A stretch of DNA of 21,700 nucleotides, taken from assembly GCA_964358205.1 (NCBI GenBank), contig CAYHNZ010000014.1, forward strand, positions 1 through 21,700. Direction: 5' to 3'. Under the pieces are notes generated by a model, which had not been told where the DNA came from, did not search any database, and worked only from the letters and a program-made list of their open reading frames with translations. This DNA is from JANLIQ01 sp964358205 (lineage in GTDB: Bacteria; Patescibacteriota; UBA1384; 2-12-FULL-50-11). Position 1 is the first letter of the stretch. Each line of letters opens with the position of its first letter. Positions 7,059-13,597 of the stretch are shown here, piece by piece. The translations under genes were made by a program, and so were the position numbers.

Positions 7059-8372
7059 TTAACGACCGAAACTAGCAAATAATTTTCGGCGGAAGACGGT
7101 TGCCAATGCGATAGCAGCTAATAACACGACACCGGCTAGACCGCCCCAAATAAATTTCTTGCGGGCCGTCGCGGCGGCAACACGAGTTTGCTCTTGGGCT
7201 TGTTGGTAGGTAGCGGTCGTGTCAGCGTCAGTCACCAGACGGATCTGGCCACCTTCGGCAACGCCAACTTCAAAAGTAACGGCTGGACTAGTCGGCGAAA
7301 CAGTCGAATCCTTTTTGCCAACGGCGGTTAGCTTATAGAAACCGGCTTTGATCGGGTCGGTAACAGTTATCTCCCAGTTGCCGGCCTCGTCAATTACTGG
7401 AGCGGGATACTTTTCCGCTGCTAAGGCCCAGTCAGGCGCGAAAGTCAGCACCATCGTATAGCCAACTGGGCCAGTACCCTTGATGACGATGCCGGTCAGG
7501 GTGCCGGCCGTGATATCGTTAGTCGCGTCGCTGGTCGTCGTAATCGAAGTGATTGCAGGCGTTGCTAAAGTCGAGTCGGTTTTGGGCTTGATATTAATCT
7601 TAAAGTGGGTTGTGTCACTCCAACCGTCTTTGTTGTTGGCGCGGATATGGAAGTAGTAAGTGCCGACAGGATTGTCAGCGTACTTGGCGGTCGTGTCGGT
7701 GGTAGAGATCTTGGCCTCTGGAGAGGTGACGGCGGTTTGGTTGAAGGCGGTTGAGTAGCCCGTGGCGCCGTTGCCGGGCGCGCTCCAAGTCAATTCGATT
7801 GTCGGCACATCATAGGATTCTTCTTGATTCGGATGGGTGCTGGAAGTAACGCTGACCGAGCCAGGTGGGGCGAGCGCTGGAGTGATGGTGAAACTTGCCG
7901 ATCCCCCACCAGTACCAACTTCGGCACCAGATCGGGCCAAGCGAACACCAGAAACGGTCACCTTACCTGAACCAACCTTAGTTCCTTTGAGTTTTATCGT
8001 GGCTACCGTCAGCGAGCTGGTTGGGCTGGTGATACCAACGAATTGGTTGTTGTTGTCCGGACTTTTCCCTGGAAGCCAGGTGGCACCGCCAGCCGAGAAA
8101 GAGACGACGCTAACCGGGCCGGAGACTGAAATTAGACCTTGTAAACTATCGAAAGTGGCACCAGAGGCCCTGACAGTGACCGTGAAAACGTTACCGGCGT
8201 TATTACTGCCGCCGCCCGAAGCCGTAATGCCGCCCGCGGCGAACGCCGGCGGAGTCGGTAGAATCAAGAATAGAGAATTTAGAATTAAGAATAAGGCAAA
8301 GAAAAAGTTTTGAGTTTTGAGTTGCAGTTTCGACTTTTGTCCGCCAGCCGGCGGATTGAGCTTTGAGTTCAT
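7059..8372 (-). CDS. Membrane-anchored surface protein with cohesin-like, FN3-like and Ig-like domains
   Basis: A 437-residue exported protein. The N-terminus is an unusual signal peptide: a polar start, then a hydrophobic core at about 22-39 and an AFAA cleavage region (43-46). Residues about 47-165 resemble a cohesin domain: a valine/glycine-rich beta pattern with NVFTVTVRASGATFDSLQGLI-type strands (in the order NVFTVTV, LQGLISVSG, TVATIKLKG, VGSGKVTVSGV). About 171-262 looks like fibronectin type III (ELTWSAP, YYFHIRANNKDGWS), and about 268-370 like a bacterial Ig-like domain. A single transmembrane helix (407-426) with a basic cytoplasmic end (RRK) anchors the C-terminus. The adjacent upstream gene encodes a dockerin protein, so this is a candidate surface receptor or scaffold. 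The cohesin call is from pattern only, without a profile search. The start is ATG 8372, matching a leaderless promoter. Confidence 0.75.
   Translation of the reverse strand: MNSKLNPPAGGQKSKLQLKTQNFFFALFLILNSLFLILPTPPAFAAGGITASGGGSNNAGNVFTVTVRASGATFDSLQGLISVSGPVSVVSFSAGGATWLPGKSPDNNNQFVGITSPTSSLTVATIKLKGTKVGSGKVTVSGVRLARSGAEVGTGGGSASFTITPALAPPGSVSVTSSTHPNQEESYDVPTIELTWSAPGNGATGYSTAFNQTAVTSPEAKISTTDTTAKYADNPVGTYYFHIRANNKDGWSDTTHFKINIKPKTDSTLATPAITSITTTSDATNDITAGTLTGIVIKGTGPVGYTMVLTFAPDWALAAEKYPAPVIDEAGNWEITVTDPIKAGFYKLTAVGKKDSTVSPTSPAVTFEVGVAEGGQIRLVTDADTTATYQQAQEQTRVAAATARKKFIWGGLAGVVLLAAIALATVFRRKLFASFGR
8261..8366. repeat. Low-complexity AT repeat and GC-rich palindrome inside the signal-peptide coding region
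   Basis: Bases 8261-8294 are near-tandem copies of a GAAT(T/C)(A/T)AGAAT-like unit, 8308-8322 repeats TTTTGAG, and 8341-8354 is CCGCCAGCCGGCGG, flanked by another TTTGAG copy at 8361-8366. The same kinds of unit occur in the non-coding region 17098-17283. All of this lies within the first ~38 codons of the cohesin gene on the minus strand, where it encodes the N-PPAGG-QK leader and the hydrophobic core of the signal peptide. Confidence 0.6.
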
Positions 8373-8378
8373 GCTTCT

Positions 8379-8407
8379 ATCTTAACTCTCCCATCCCCAA
8401 AGAACAA
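8379..8407 (-). promoter_or_regulatory. Predicted leaderless promoter of the cohesin gene
   Basis: On the minus strand: TTGTTC (8407-8402), 17-nt spacer, TAAGAT (8384-8379), then 6 nt to the ATG at 8372. The -35 lies inside the left arm of the inverted-repeat element 8400-8541. The spacing predicts transcription starting at or next to the start codon. Confidence 0.5.
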
Positions 8408-8541
8408 AAAATAATCTTCGTAGCGACTTACGCAGGCCGGTTGCTCGGTTTCCGCCAGAGGGGCGGAAAAGCGGCCGAGAATTAAAGTGAGGAGCTCGCT
8501 GGAAGCGACGAACGGTCGCGAGAAGAGTGTTTTTTGTTCTT
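8400..8541. repeat. 142-bp inverted-repeat element between the dockerin and cohesin genes
   Basis: The outer arms are AAGAACAAAAAA (8400-8411) and its exact complement at 8530-8541; pairing continues imperfectly for about 15 more bases (TCTTC..GCGAC against GTCGCGAGAAGA). Inside is a perfect 8-bp hairpin, TTTCCGCC (8449-8456) with GGCGGAAA (8462-8469), and an outer CTCGG/CCGAG pair. A TGAGGAGC core (8488-8495), followed by GAAGC and a CG-rich stretch, resembles the centre of the element at 6892-7053 (TGAGGAGC at 6958-6965). It fills almost the whole 173-bp gap; the T-run at 8530-8535 reads on the plus strand, the wrong direction for terminating the dockerin gene, while the A-run at 8406-8411 reads as T on the minus strand and could end that transcript. 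Confidence 0.65.
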
Positions 8542-8545
8542 ACCA

Positions 8546-9742
8546 TCATCCTTCAAATGAATTCGCTAATAGCGACAGATCTAATAAATCGACAACATTA
8601 TCGCTATCAGGGTTCAAGTTTAACCAAGCATCATCCTTGACCGTCAAACCCCAGGCATCGCTCATATGGGAGACATCCAAAAGATCGACCCGGCCACTGC
8701 CATTAACATCGCCGGTTTTCCGTCGATCGATGGTGATTTTCTTGCTGGCCAGTTCGACGCCACTAGCATCGCGGTAGTAAACGTAGTAGTCGACAGCACC
8801 GACAGCGGTGTCAAATTCCGTGCTCCAACTGGTGGCGCCGACATCGGCCATTAGAGTATTTCCAAAGAATGCCCGGACTTCGCTGGCTTTAGTACCAGCA
8901 ATTTTAATATGAGTGCGGTAGGTCGCCTGCGAGATCGTTTCAGTGTCGTTAATGCCCAGAACCGACCCGCCACCGCCCGAGGAACCGACACCAAACCAGT
9001 CAATCATTAATCGCCAAAAGTTGAAATTACCGTAACCGACGTGCGGAGTGTAGCGATAAAGCGAGGCGGTCGCTTTGTTTTTATAGGTGACGACGTAGTA
9101 AGTACTGCTCCAGTTGTGACTGCGAGAGTAACCGACATAATAATATGTTGAATAATGCGAGCTCCACCAGGCGGCGTCCATGCCGGCCGCTTCGTAGTTG
9201 TAGCGCAACTGCCAGGCCGCCCACTCAACTTGATTGGTAAAGCCAGCGTATTTAGCGTTACAGCCACCAGAATCGGGACAGCCGTAACCCATCGCTTTGT
9301 CCAGGGCGTTTTGGGAGTAATCGGTTCGAGTCACTAAACTCTGCTCTTTTTGGAGAGTTACCAGTAGCGCCCGAGGGCTAATCGTGCCAGTGCCGGAGTT
9401 GATGATGATGCCATTCAGTGTTCCCGAGGCTTCGCCAGCGCCGTGTGCGGCGTCGTAAATAATTTGCGCTGCGTTCCTGCCACCGGCTCGATCGCCAAGT
9501 TGACCAGTCGGAGCATTGGCCAGATACCCGCCCTTACCGGCCAGGAAAGATTGAATCGAAGCGACGCTCATCGAGTTGATATCAACAAAGTCGCCGTCGC
9601 CAAGCAGGGAGTTATAGTACTGACCGTTGATGTAGTTGTCGCTGGAAGTATCAAAGGCCAAGACTGGTCGGACTGGCCCGAACGACCCGACTATTAGCAC
9701 CAGACCCACTACCAATCCAACCGCTTGTCGCAGTCTTATCAT
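8546..9742 (-). CDS. Secreted dockerin protein with lysozyme-like domain
   Basis: A 398-residue exported protein: signal peptide 1-30 (hydrophobic core VVGLVLIVG, VLA cleavage region). Residues about 33-250 contain SIQSFLAGKGG (62-72), AAQIIYDAAH (91-100), LLVTLQKEQSLV (126-137), LDKAMGYGCPD (147-157) and an AAWQLRY helix (175-181), a pattern shared with a family of secreted actinobacterial and patescibacterial proteins. The helix with E133 resembles the catalytic-Glu region of lysozyme/transglycosylase folds, so peptidoglycan or glycan cleavage is a guess. After a GS-rich linker (252-260) comes an Ig-like segment (about 265-340), then a type I dockerin at 344-398 with two calcium loops: D345/N347/S349/D356 and N377/D379/D381/D388. 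The second loop lies 13 residues from the end. Its natural partner would be a cohesin, and one is encoded next. ATG 9742 fits the leaderless promoter. Confidence 0.82.
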   Translation of the reverse strand: MIRLRQAVGLVVGLVLIVGSFGPVRPVLAFDTSSDNYINGQYYNSLLGDGDFVDINSMSVASIQSFLAGKGGYLANAPTGQLGDRAGGRNAAQIIYDAAHGAGEASGTLNGIIINSGTGTISPRALLVTLQKEQSLVTRTDYSQNALDKAMGYGCPDSGGCNAKYAGFTNQVEWAAWQLRYNYEAAGMDAAWWSSHYSTYYYVGYSRSHNWSSTYYVVTYKNKATASLYRYTPHVGYGNFNFWRLMIDWFGVGSSGGGGSVLGINDTETISQATYRTHIKIAGTKASEVRAFFGNTLMADVGATSWSTEFDTAVGAVDYYVYYRDASGVELASKKITIDRRKTGDVNGSGRVDLLDVSHMSDAWGLTVKDDAWLNLNPDSDNVVDLLDLSLLANSFEG

Positions 9743-9748
9743 ACTGTT

Positions 9749-9776
9749 ATCCTACCTACTCTCTTGGGAGATACAA
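9749..9776 (-). promoter_or_regulatory. Predicted leaderless promoter of the dockerin gene
   Basis: On the minus strand: TTGTAT (9776-9771), 16-nt spacer, TAGGAT (9754-9749), 6 nt to the ATG at 9742. It overlaps the plus-strand promoter of the flippase operon, whose -35 lies within its spacer and -35 region. Confidence 0.5.
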
Positions 9777-9792
9777 GGAATTGTTCTACAAT
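9764..9792 (+). promoter_or_regulatory. Predicted leaderless promoter of the flippase operon
   Basis: TTGGGA (9764-9769), exactly 17 nt, TACAAT (9787-9792), then 7 nt to the ATG at 9800. This is the clearest leaderless-type promoter in the window, and it decides the flippase start: an in-frame TTG at 9725 would lie upstream of the promoter and inside the divergent gene. Confidence 0.6.
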
Positions 9793-9799
9793 ATCCCTA

Positions 9800-11323
9800 A
9801 TGTCCGACAGCCGAAAATTGGTCGCTAACACTTCAATCCAAATTGTCGGCCGCTTTCTAACTCTCCTGATTAGCTTGGTCACACTCGGCTATATCGCCAA
9901 CCATTTGCTAGTTGATGGTTCGGCCTTGAAGGGTTACGGCCAATATACCATCGTCCTGACTTACATTTCGATCATCGGCGCCACCGCCGATTTGGGCTTA
10001 TTCACCCTAGTGGTCCGAGAGATAACCGGTAAACAGCCCGCCGTGGCGGGTCGAATCGTCGGTAGCGCCATCGTCTTCCGATTTTTACTGATGATCGCCA
10101 CCCTGTTGGTGCTGGCTGGTTTGTGGCAATTCTTACCCTACGACGCCATCGTTAAACAAGGCATTGTCTTGGGGGTGGTGATCGCCTTCCTAATGCTGTT
10201 TTCCCAAGCGATCAGTACAATTTTCCAGGCTAACTATTTGTCAGGGCGGATTGTTATCTCGGAAGTGATCGGCCGGCTAGTCATGGCGATACTGACAATT
10301 TATTGGCTCCGCCAAGGCTTGGGGCTAATCCCGGTCATTACCGCTAACTTAATCGGTAATGTCGTCTTGCTGGTGGTCAGTTACATGTTGAGTAGATCGA
10401 TCACGCCAATTAAAATCCATTTTGATTTCGCGCTCTGGAAGCAAACTCTGCCGGAGTTCTGGTCGATCGCGGTGGTGACACTACTAGGTCTAGTCCACTT
10501 CCGGCTCGACTCCTTGATCTTAAGTTTCTACCAACCGGTCAGCGACATCGGCATCTACGGCGTCGCCTACCGGATTTTCGACATCATCTTAGTCATCCCA
10601 GCGATTTTTGCTGCCAACCTTTTACCGACCCTGACTCGTCTTAATGACAGCAATCAACGGGCCGAAATTAGCCTGCTGGTCAAACACGCGACGCGGATGC
10701 TTTTTGCCGCCAGTTTCGCCCTTGGCGTCGCCCTGATGTTGCTCGCACCCTGGATTATTGTCTTTATTACCCAGCCAGATTTCGCCGCCTCGGCCTTGCC
10801 GCTCCGGATTCTGACACCAGCCTTCATCGCCCTGTTTTTGACGACCATCTACGCCGGTACCGCCATTGCCATGAAGGCGCAGAAGCGACTGATTGGGGGC
10901 TACTGCCTGGTGGTGCTACTCGATATTGTGCTTAATCTTATTCTCATTCCGCGCTTCTCTTATGTCGGTGCGGCGACAACAACGGTTATTAGCGAGGTCG
11001 TGCTGATGGTTTACTCGTTTTTCCTTCTGACCAAGCTCTTGCCGATCCAATTACGCCAACTGCCAATTGGACTGATGACAATGTTTGCCGTCGCTACCAG
11101 CCTTATCGGCTTACTAATTCATCAGTTTGTTATTCCGACGCTCGACCAGTTCGAGAGTTTTGGTAAGTTTGGCCAAGGCGCCTGGCTCTTCGGATCTGGC
11201 GGGCTAATAGTTTTGGTGGCTTTGGGAATATACCGGATCATCTTTAGCCGCTTGTCGGCTCGAGACGAGCGAAGCGACATATTTCGCCCGACGGTGGCAA
11301 CCGGTAGCGATTCTTCGGCATGA
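9800..11323 (+). CDS. Polysaccharide flippase (Wzx/RfbX type, MOP superfamily)
   Basis: A 507-residue protein with about 14 hydrophobic helices spread over its length, typical of polysaccharide biosynthesis/export proteins (PF01943). The N-terminus NTSIQIVGRFLTLLISLVTLGYIANHL and the middle LGLVHFRLDSLILSFYQPVSDIGIYGVAYRI region (given here only as landmarks around residues 10-36 and 220-255) match the family. Expected role: moving undecaprenyl-diphosphate-linked repeat units across the membrane. It heads a four-gene operon with two polymerase/ligase-like genes and a GT4 gene, overlapping the next gene by 4 nt (ATGA at 11320-11323). The last ~20 residues form a charged cytoplasmic tail encoded by repeat-like DNA (11265-11295). 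A GC-rich palindrome at 10037-10050 is also in frame. Not a drug-exporting MATE by context, though the folds are related. Confidence 0.88.
   Translation: MSDSRKLVANTSIQIVGRFLTLLISLVTLGYIANHLLVDGSALKGYGQYTIVLTYISIIGATADLGLFTLVVREITGKQPAVAGRIVGSAIVFRFLLMIATLLVLAGLWQFLPYDAIVKQGIVLGVVIAFLMLFSQAISTIFQANYLSGRIVISEVIGRLVMAILTIYWLRQGLGLIPVITANLIGNVVLLVVSYMLSRSITPIKIHFDFALWKQTLPEFWSIAVVTLLGLVHFRLDSLILSFYQPVSDIGIYGVAYRIFDIILVIPAIFAANLLPTLTRLNDSNQRAEISLLVKHATRMLFAASFALGVALMLLAPWIIVFITQPDFAASALPLRILTPAFIALFLTTIYAGTAIAMKAQKRLIGGYCLVVLLDIVLNLILIPRFSYVGAATTTVISEVVLMVYSFFLLTKLLPIQLRQLPIGLMTMFAVATSLIGLLIHQFVIPTLDQFESFGKFGQGAWLFGSGGLIVLVALGIYRIIFSRLSARDERSDIFRPTVATGSDSSA
10037..10050. repeat. Short GC-rich palindrome within the flippase gene
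   Basis: CCCGCCGTGGCGGG is a 6-bp perfect inverted repeat around GT, resembling the CCGCCAGCTGGCGG units elsewhere in the window. It is translated in frame in a loop of the flippase. It may simply reflect codon choice. Confidence 0.35.
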
Positions 11324-12495
11324 CCAGCAAGCGTCTAGCCCACTACCTAGCCCTAGCAATCGTTGTTCTCCTGCCGTTATATTATCTTCGATTTAATATC
11401 GGTGGCTTGCCGACTAATTTCATCGAAATCTTGATTGGGCTACTTTTGGTTCTGACGCTGGGCAGCTACCAGCGACTCTCGTTACCTAATGCCTGGCCGA
11501 TCGGCTTGATTGTCGTTGGCGTAGTTCTGGCCAGCTTTTTTGCACTTGATACCAGGGTGGCTTTTGGCATCGTCAAGGGCTGGTTTGTTATTCCGATAAT
11601 TTATTATTCCTGCGTGACGACGATCTTCCCGCCTAATCAGCGCCAAGTTTTCATCAAACCGGCGCTAATCAGCTTGGTGCTGGTGTCGCTCTACGCTATC
11701 GGTCAACGATTCGGCCTCATCCCACTTTTGAGTTACCAGCTACCTGAAGCGACGCAGTATCTAGACCAGGGGCGAGCGGTCGGCTTTTTTGAATCCCCCA
11801 ATTTTTTAGCCATGTACCTAGTCCCGCTAACTCTAGTCACTGGCGGGTATTTAGTTCTGACTAAAAATTTCCGCTGGCTGGCTTGGTTGGTTTTGCCGTT
11901 GGTGGCGATTGTCTTGTCCCAGTCTCAAGCTGGATGGCTGGCAATCGGTGCTGGCCTGGTTTGGTTGTGTCTATGGCGGTCGTCGACATCGTTGGCTCCG
12001 AGCCGGGTAAAATTGATCGGCGTCGGTGTCGGGACAGCGGTGCTTCTCTTGGCTCTTTGGAAGTGGGCTGATGATTCAGCTCGCCTGCTTATCTGGCAGA
12101 ATGCCTGGCAGATGGTTAAGGATCATCCACTGCTAGGTATCGGGCCGGGACAGTTTCAAGCCAACTTCTTACTCTTAGGCGACCAAAGCGGGCAGTTTGC
12201 TGCGGTTCTCCCCTACGCCCTCCATCCGCACAATCTTTTCCTCAACGTCTACCTATCCACGGGGTTGCTCGGTCTGATCGGTTCAGTCTGGTTTCTGGCT
12301 GGACTAGGCAAAGAATTCTTTCGAAATGCCGCTCGATCGCCGCTAGCTTTAGCCGCCACCTCCGCTCTGGTTGCGGTTCTAGTTCACGGCTTGTTCGACT
12401 CTACTATCTTCAAAAACGATCTGGCCATCATTTTCTGGCTACTAGTGTTCTTAGTAAGTAACGGATACAAAGAAAGTAATGCGAATCGGGCTTGA
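11320..12495 (+). CDS. O-antigen ligase/polymerase family membrane protein (Wzy_C), first copy
   Basis: A 391-residue protein with about 10-12 hydrophobic segments. Family (PF04932) motifs: the GFFESPNFLAMYL stretch at 155-167, the SQSQAGW motif at 200-206 before the large periplasmic loop, LLGIGPGQF at 271-279 and HPHNLFLNVYLSTGLLGL at 302-319, where the HN pair is the conserved catalytic-loop feature. Such proteins are either Wzy polymerases joining repeat units or WaaL ligases transferring the polymer to an acceptor; sequence alone does not separate them. It overlaps the flippase by 4 nt and the GT4 gene by 17 nt, with no Shine-Dalgarno, so translation is coupled. Having a Wzx next to a Wzy-like protein supports a Wzx/Wzy pathway. 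Confidence 0.85.
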   Translation: MTSKRLAHYLALAIVVLLPLYYLRFNIGGLPTNFIEILIGLLLVLTLGSYQRLSLPNAWPIGLIVVGVVLASFFALDTRVAFGIVKGWFVIPIIYYSCVTTIFPPNQRQVFIKPALISLVLVSLYAIGQRFGLIPLLSYQLPEATQYLDQGRAVGFFESPNFLAMYLVPLTLVTGGYLVLTKNFRWLAWLVLPLVAIVLSQSQAGWLAIGAGLVWLCLWRSSTSLAPSRVKLIGVGVGTAVLLLALWKWADDSARLLIWQNAWQMVKDHPLLGIGPGQFQANFLLLGDQSGQFAAVLPYALHPHNLFLNVYLSTGLLGLIGSVWFLAGLGKEFFRNAARSPLALAATSALVAVLVHGLFDSTIFKNDLAIIFWLLVFLVSNGYKESNANRA

Positions 12496-13597
12496 TCTTC
12501 GTTTCTGGCGCTCTGGTACTGGTGGGCTAGGACGCTATAGTCGTAACTTACTCAAAGAATTGCTCAAGATTGACAAAGATAACCACTATACCGCCATTAT
12601 TACCCCTGAAGATGAGCTGGAGTTCGATCTTCACGCCCCGAATCTAACTAAGCTTGTTGTCCCAATCCCCCACTATTCACTGGCTGAACAGACGAAGTTA
12701 CCAAAAATCTTGAAAGCTCAAAACTTCGACCTGGTACATTTTACTAATTTTAATCACCCGATTCTGTACCGCCGACCGTTTGTCGTCACTGTTCACGATC
12801 TGATCATGCATCTCTATCCGACAGGCAAGCAAAAGAAATCTTTGATTCGGAGAGCGGCTTATCGCCTGACAATGAGGGACTGTCGTCGAGCCAAGGGGGT
12901 TATTGTTCCCAGTCAATCGACTCGTGACGATTTGGTGAAGTTGCTCAAATTCTCGCCGAACAAAATCGTCATAACGCCGGAAGGCAGTGAAGAACTGTTT
13001 CGTATCCATACCGATCGGGAAAAAATCGCCGTCAAGGAACGGTTGAAATTACCGAAGAAATATCTGCTATTTGTTTCTCGCTGGGAAGAATACAAGGGTT
13101 TACCGGTATTATTGGCGGCGCATGAGCAACTGGCCCAAAAATACCCAGAGTTGGGCTTGGTCATTTGCGGCCGGCCGGATAAACAAAATCCCCAAATCAC
13201 CCAGCTAGTCCAACAGAAACAAACAGCTAATCCCAATATCGTCACCCCCGGCTTTGTCAGTGACGAGGATCTAGCGGCGATTTACTCGGCCGCAACAATT
13301 TATATCCACCCAAGTTGGTATGAAGGGTTTGGAATCATGATTTTAGAGGCCTTTGCCTCGGGTGTACCGGTGGTAACCAGTAATACTTCCAGTTTGCCAG
13401 AAGTCGTTGGTGATGCCGGTCTGTTGGTTGATCCCAAAAATACTGACGAACTGGTCAACGCGATCGATCGGATTCTTTCTGACGAAAAACTGGCCGAAAG
13501 CTTAATTACCAAAGGTCTGGAGCGCGTCAAGCGATACTCTTGGCATCAAATGGCCGAAGCTACTCTGGCAATTTACCGAGATGCAGTTAGTGGTTGA
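12479..13597 (+). CDS. Family 4 glycosyltransferase (GT-B)
   Basis: A 372-residue cytoplasmic or membrane-associated glycosyltransferase. The N-terminal acceptor domain begins with MRIGLDLRFW and has the glycine-rich TGGLGRY loop at 14-20 and VHDLIMHLYP at 105-114. The C-terminal donor domain (from about 193) has FVSRWEEYKG at 198-207, GFVSDEDL at 258-265 and the EX7E motif E282-GFGIMILE290 within SWYEGFGIMILEAFASGVP, followed by SLPEVVGDAGLLVDP at 305-319. These are hallmarks of retaining GT4 (PF00534/PF13439) enzymes related to mannosyl- or glucosyltransferases. Within the operon it probably adds one sugar to the lipid-linked repeat unit on the cytoplasmic side. The gene overlaps both neighbours by 17 nt. 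Confidence 0.92.
   Translation: MRIGLDLRFWRSGTGGLGRYSRNLLKELLKIDKDNHYTAIITPEDELEFDLHAPNLTKLVVPIPHYSLAEQTKLPKILKAQNFDLVHFTNFNHPILYRRPFVVTVHDLIMHLYPTGKQKKSLIRRAAYRLTMRDCRRAKGVIVPSQSTRDDLVKLLKFSPNKIVITPEGSEELFRIHTDREKIAVKERLKLPKKYLLFVSRWEEYKGLPVLLAAHEQLAQKYPELGLVICGRPDKQNPQITQLVQQKQTANPNIVTPGFVSDEDLAAIYSAATIYIHPSWYEGFGIMILEAFASGVPVVTSNTSSLPEVVGDAGLLVDPKNTDELVNAIDRILSDEKLAESLITKGLERVKRYSWHQMAEATLAIYRDAVSG

Noticed and set aside
7837..8313. Plus-strand open frame (158 codons) opposite the cohesin gene
   Set aside because: Pro/Thr/Val-rich translation is the complement of the repetitive beta-rich domains; no start signal or homology pattern.
9725..9799. TTG start extending the flippase by 25 residues
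   Set aside because: It lies within the divergent dockerin gene and upstream of the promoter that ends 7 nt before ATG 9800.
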